Below are positions 5,372-5,928 of a stretch of DNA of 5,928 nt, one piece after another (within the stretch, counting starts at the first letter, position 1; each line of letters starts with the position of its first letter). The DNA comes from Eubacterium sp. (GTDB lineage Bacteria > Bacillota > Clostridia > Lachnospirales > Lachnospiraceae). The stretch spans positions 1 through 5,928 of the forward strand of contig JAILSA010000123.1 of NCBI GenBank assembly GCA_024697885.1. Reading direction: 5' to 3'. A program made the translations under genes and the position numbers. Below the pieces are notes generated by a model. The model searched no databases. It was not told where the DNA came from and saw nothing but the letters and a program-made list of their open reading frames with translations.

Positions 5372-5620
5372 TTATGCTATTTCATAGATTTCTGCATCTC
5401 TCAAATTAAGACTTGCATTATAATCTCTATCTTCTATATATCCACAATCACATTTATAAATTCTGTCTGATAACTTTAAATCTTTCTTTATCTGACCACA
5501 ACAATTACAGATTTTAGAAGATGGAAACCATCTATCAACAACACCATTATTCGTCAACCATACCATGTCGAACTTCTGTTTCAGTAGTTGCTTAAACTTC
5601 ATCCTTACCAAGGGATAACG
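5372..5620 (-). pseudogene. tnpB: tnpB remnant (IS200/IS605-type OrfB), C-terminal piece only
   Basis: The last 83 codons in this frame end in the TnpB signature. [14 protein letters not shown] starts a zinc ribbon whose second pair is [17 protein letters not shown] then holds the last RuvC-like catalytic aspartate (DRDxNA). TnpB is an RNA-guided nuclease ancestral to Cas12, about 370-400 residues when whole. The rest of the nuclease, the tnpA partner and a left end are all absent from the window, so this is dead debris. The frame stays open up to 5740, but upstream of 5620 it only reads the antisense of the opposite arm of an inverted repeat and its flank, so I end the remnant at the repeat. 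How much of the 5537-5620 stretch (FKQLLKQKF, then [10 protein letters not shown]) is native TnpB is uncertain; its spacing to DRWFPSSK fits TnpB roughly. Confidence 0.8.
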
Positions 5621-5660
5621 GAAGTTCGACATGGTATGGTTGACGAATAATGGTGTTGTT
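5537..5660. repeat. Perfect 40-bp inverted repeat with 44-base spacer
   Basis: Bases 5537-5576 are the exact reverse complement of 5621-5660. The pairing can be carried on for 3 more bases past one mismatch (5577/5620), which would be a U-G pair in RNA. Both arms therefore encode [13 protein letters not shown], the left arm on the minus strand and the right arm on the plus strand. The left arm continues outward into the tnpB zinc-ribbon region. The right arm continues outward into an unrelated coding-looking piece. It is much longer than a terminator stem and has no T-run. Perfect identity suggests a recent rearrangement such as fold-back template switching. Confidence 0.95.
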
Positions 5661-5790
5661 TTAAGATTGTTCTTGAAAGAGGAGAAGCATCCGGCCTGTA
5701 AGTCATTCATCGAGCTTAATGAGTTCAACGATATCCACAAGGAGGAAAAGCAAGGTAATATCCTTCAGAGACGGAAGGGAAGGAAAACGA
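5621..5790 (+). pseudogene. Unrecognised coding-looking fragment on the plus strand
   Basis: From 5619, after an in-frame TAA, the plus strand reads [14 protein letters not shown], then [16 protein letters not shown] and [16 protein letters not shown], to about QRRKGRKTSN. Codon choice here (AAG, GAG, ATC, TTC, AAC) is that of an expressed gene and unlike the AT-rich DNA after 5790, although the frame stays open to 5903. The charged composition and the abrupt start inside the inverted repeat suggest a displaced gene fragment. A small gene starting at the ATG at 5631 is also possible (90 codons), with only a weak GGAAG upstream. I do not recognise the family. Confidence 0.35.
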
Positions 5791-5928
5791 GTAATATTTT
5801 CATAATTTTTTTGAATATCAGAAGTCTACCACACTTAATTGGTAATCCCTCGGTTTTGACAAACTATATTAAAATCAAAATATACCATATATTTTTTCCA
5901 TAATTTCTGAATTATCGAAAGAAAAATC
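5791..5928. other. AT-rich intergenic tail
   Basis: This end of the window is strongly AT-rich and shows no convincing gene on either strand. A TTGACA at 5856-5861 on the plus strand lacks a good -10 box at 16-18 bases; the best is TATACC at 19. The frame of the upstream fragment runs through here to 5903, but its codons look random. Confidence 0.5.

Noticed and set aside
5624..5740. N-terminal extension of the tnpB remnant frame to an ATG at 5740
   Set aside because: This part reads antisense through the opposite repeat arm and the coding-like plus-strand piece. It bears no resemblance to TnpB, so the ATG is accidental.
5856..5886. Plus-strand promoter at the right end (TTGACA with TATACC)
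   Set aside because: The spacing is 19 bases and the -10 box matches only 4 of 6 in AT-rich DNA, with no gene visible downstream in the window.

Overview
The window looks like chromosomal DNA of a low-to-mid GC Gram-positive anaerobe, most likely class Clostridia and possibly Lachnospiraceae. The evidence is strong AGGAGG-type ribosome binding sites, very tight gene packing, and the protein families present: a GEHGD-type L-lactate dehydrogenase, OhrR, a thiol (non-seleno) glutathione peroxidase, an ArsC/Spx-type small redox protein and an IS200/IS605-type TnpB. The taxon is inferred from style, not from a search. Every convincing gene lies on the minus strand, so the biological reading order is from high to low coordinates.

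Right end (about 5177-5928): debris of a mobile element. A tnpB 3' remnant carries the zinc ribbon and last RuvC motif and ends at 5372. It joins a perfect 40-bp inverted repeat (5537-5576 and 5621-5660). Beyond the repeat lies a plus-strand piece (to about 5790) that looks coding but is unrecognised, followed by AT-rich DNA. Between the tnpB stop and the next gene lie 195 bases with two imperfect hairpins, where an IS605-type right end or omega-RNA scaffold would be expected.

Middle (3669-5176): a thiol-redox island. An ArsC/Spx-like CxxC protein is followed by a two-gene operon, gpx-ohrR. That operon has a near-consensus promoter (TTGACA, 17 bp, TACAAT). A 15-bp palindrome closely resembling the OhrR operator covers its -10 box, and a second, perfect 13-bp palindrome of related sequence lies just downstream. 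OhrR has the sensing Cys15 and Tyr29/Tyr40 at the Bacillus positions, and the operon ends in a clear rho-independent terminator. This suggests an autoregulated peroxide-response unit in which Gpx takes the place usually held by Ohr.

Left (1-3668): a tightly packed operon led by L-lactate dehydrogenase, with its own candidate promoter. It continues with an alpha/beta hydrolase, a small HAD phosphatase, a NodB-type (CE4) polysaccharide deacetylase and the N-terminal 156 codons of a probable ABC-exporter membrane domain that runs off the left edge. The last three junctions are a 7-bp overlap, a 9-bp gap and a 4-bp ATGA overlap. The HAD and deacetylase genes point to glycan or cell-surface work. 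Their coupling to lactate dehydrogenase, and the sharp drop in GC at the ABC gene, are the odd points. No rRNA, tRNA or CRISPR array was seen.
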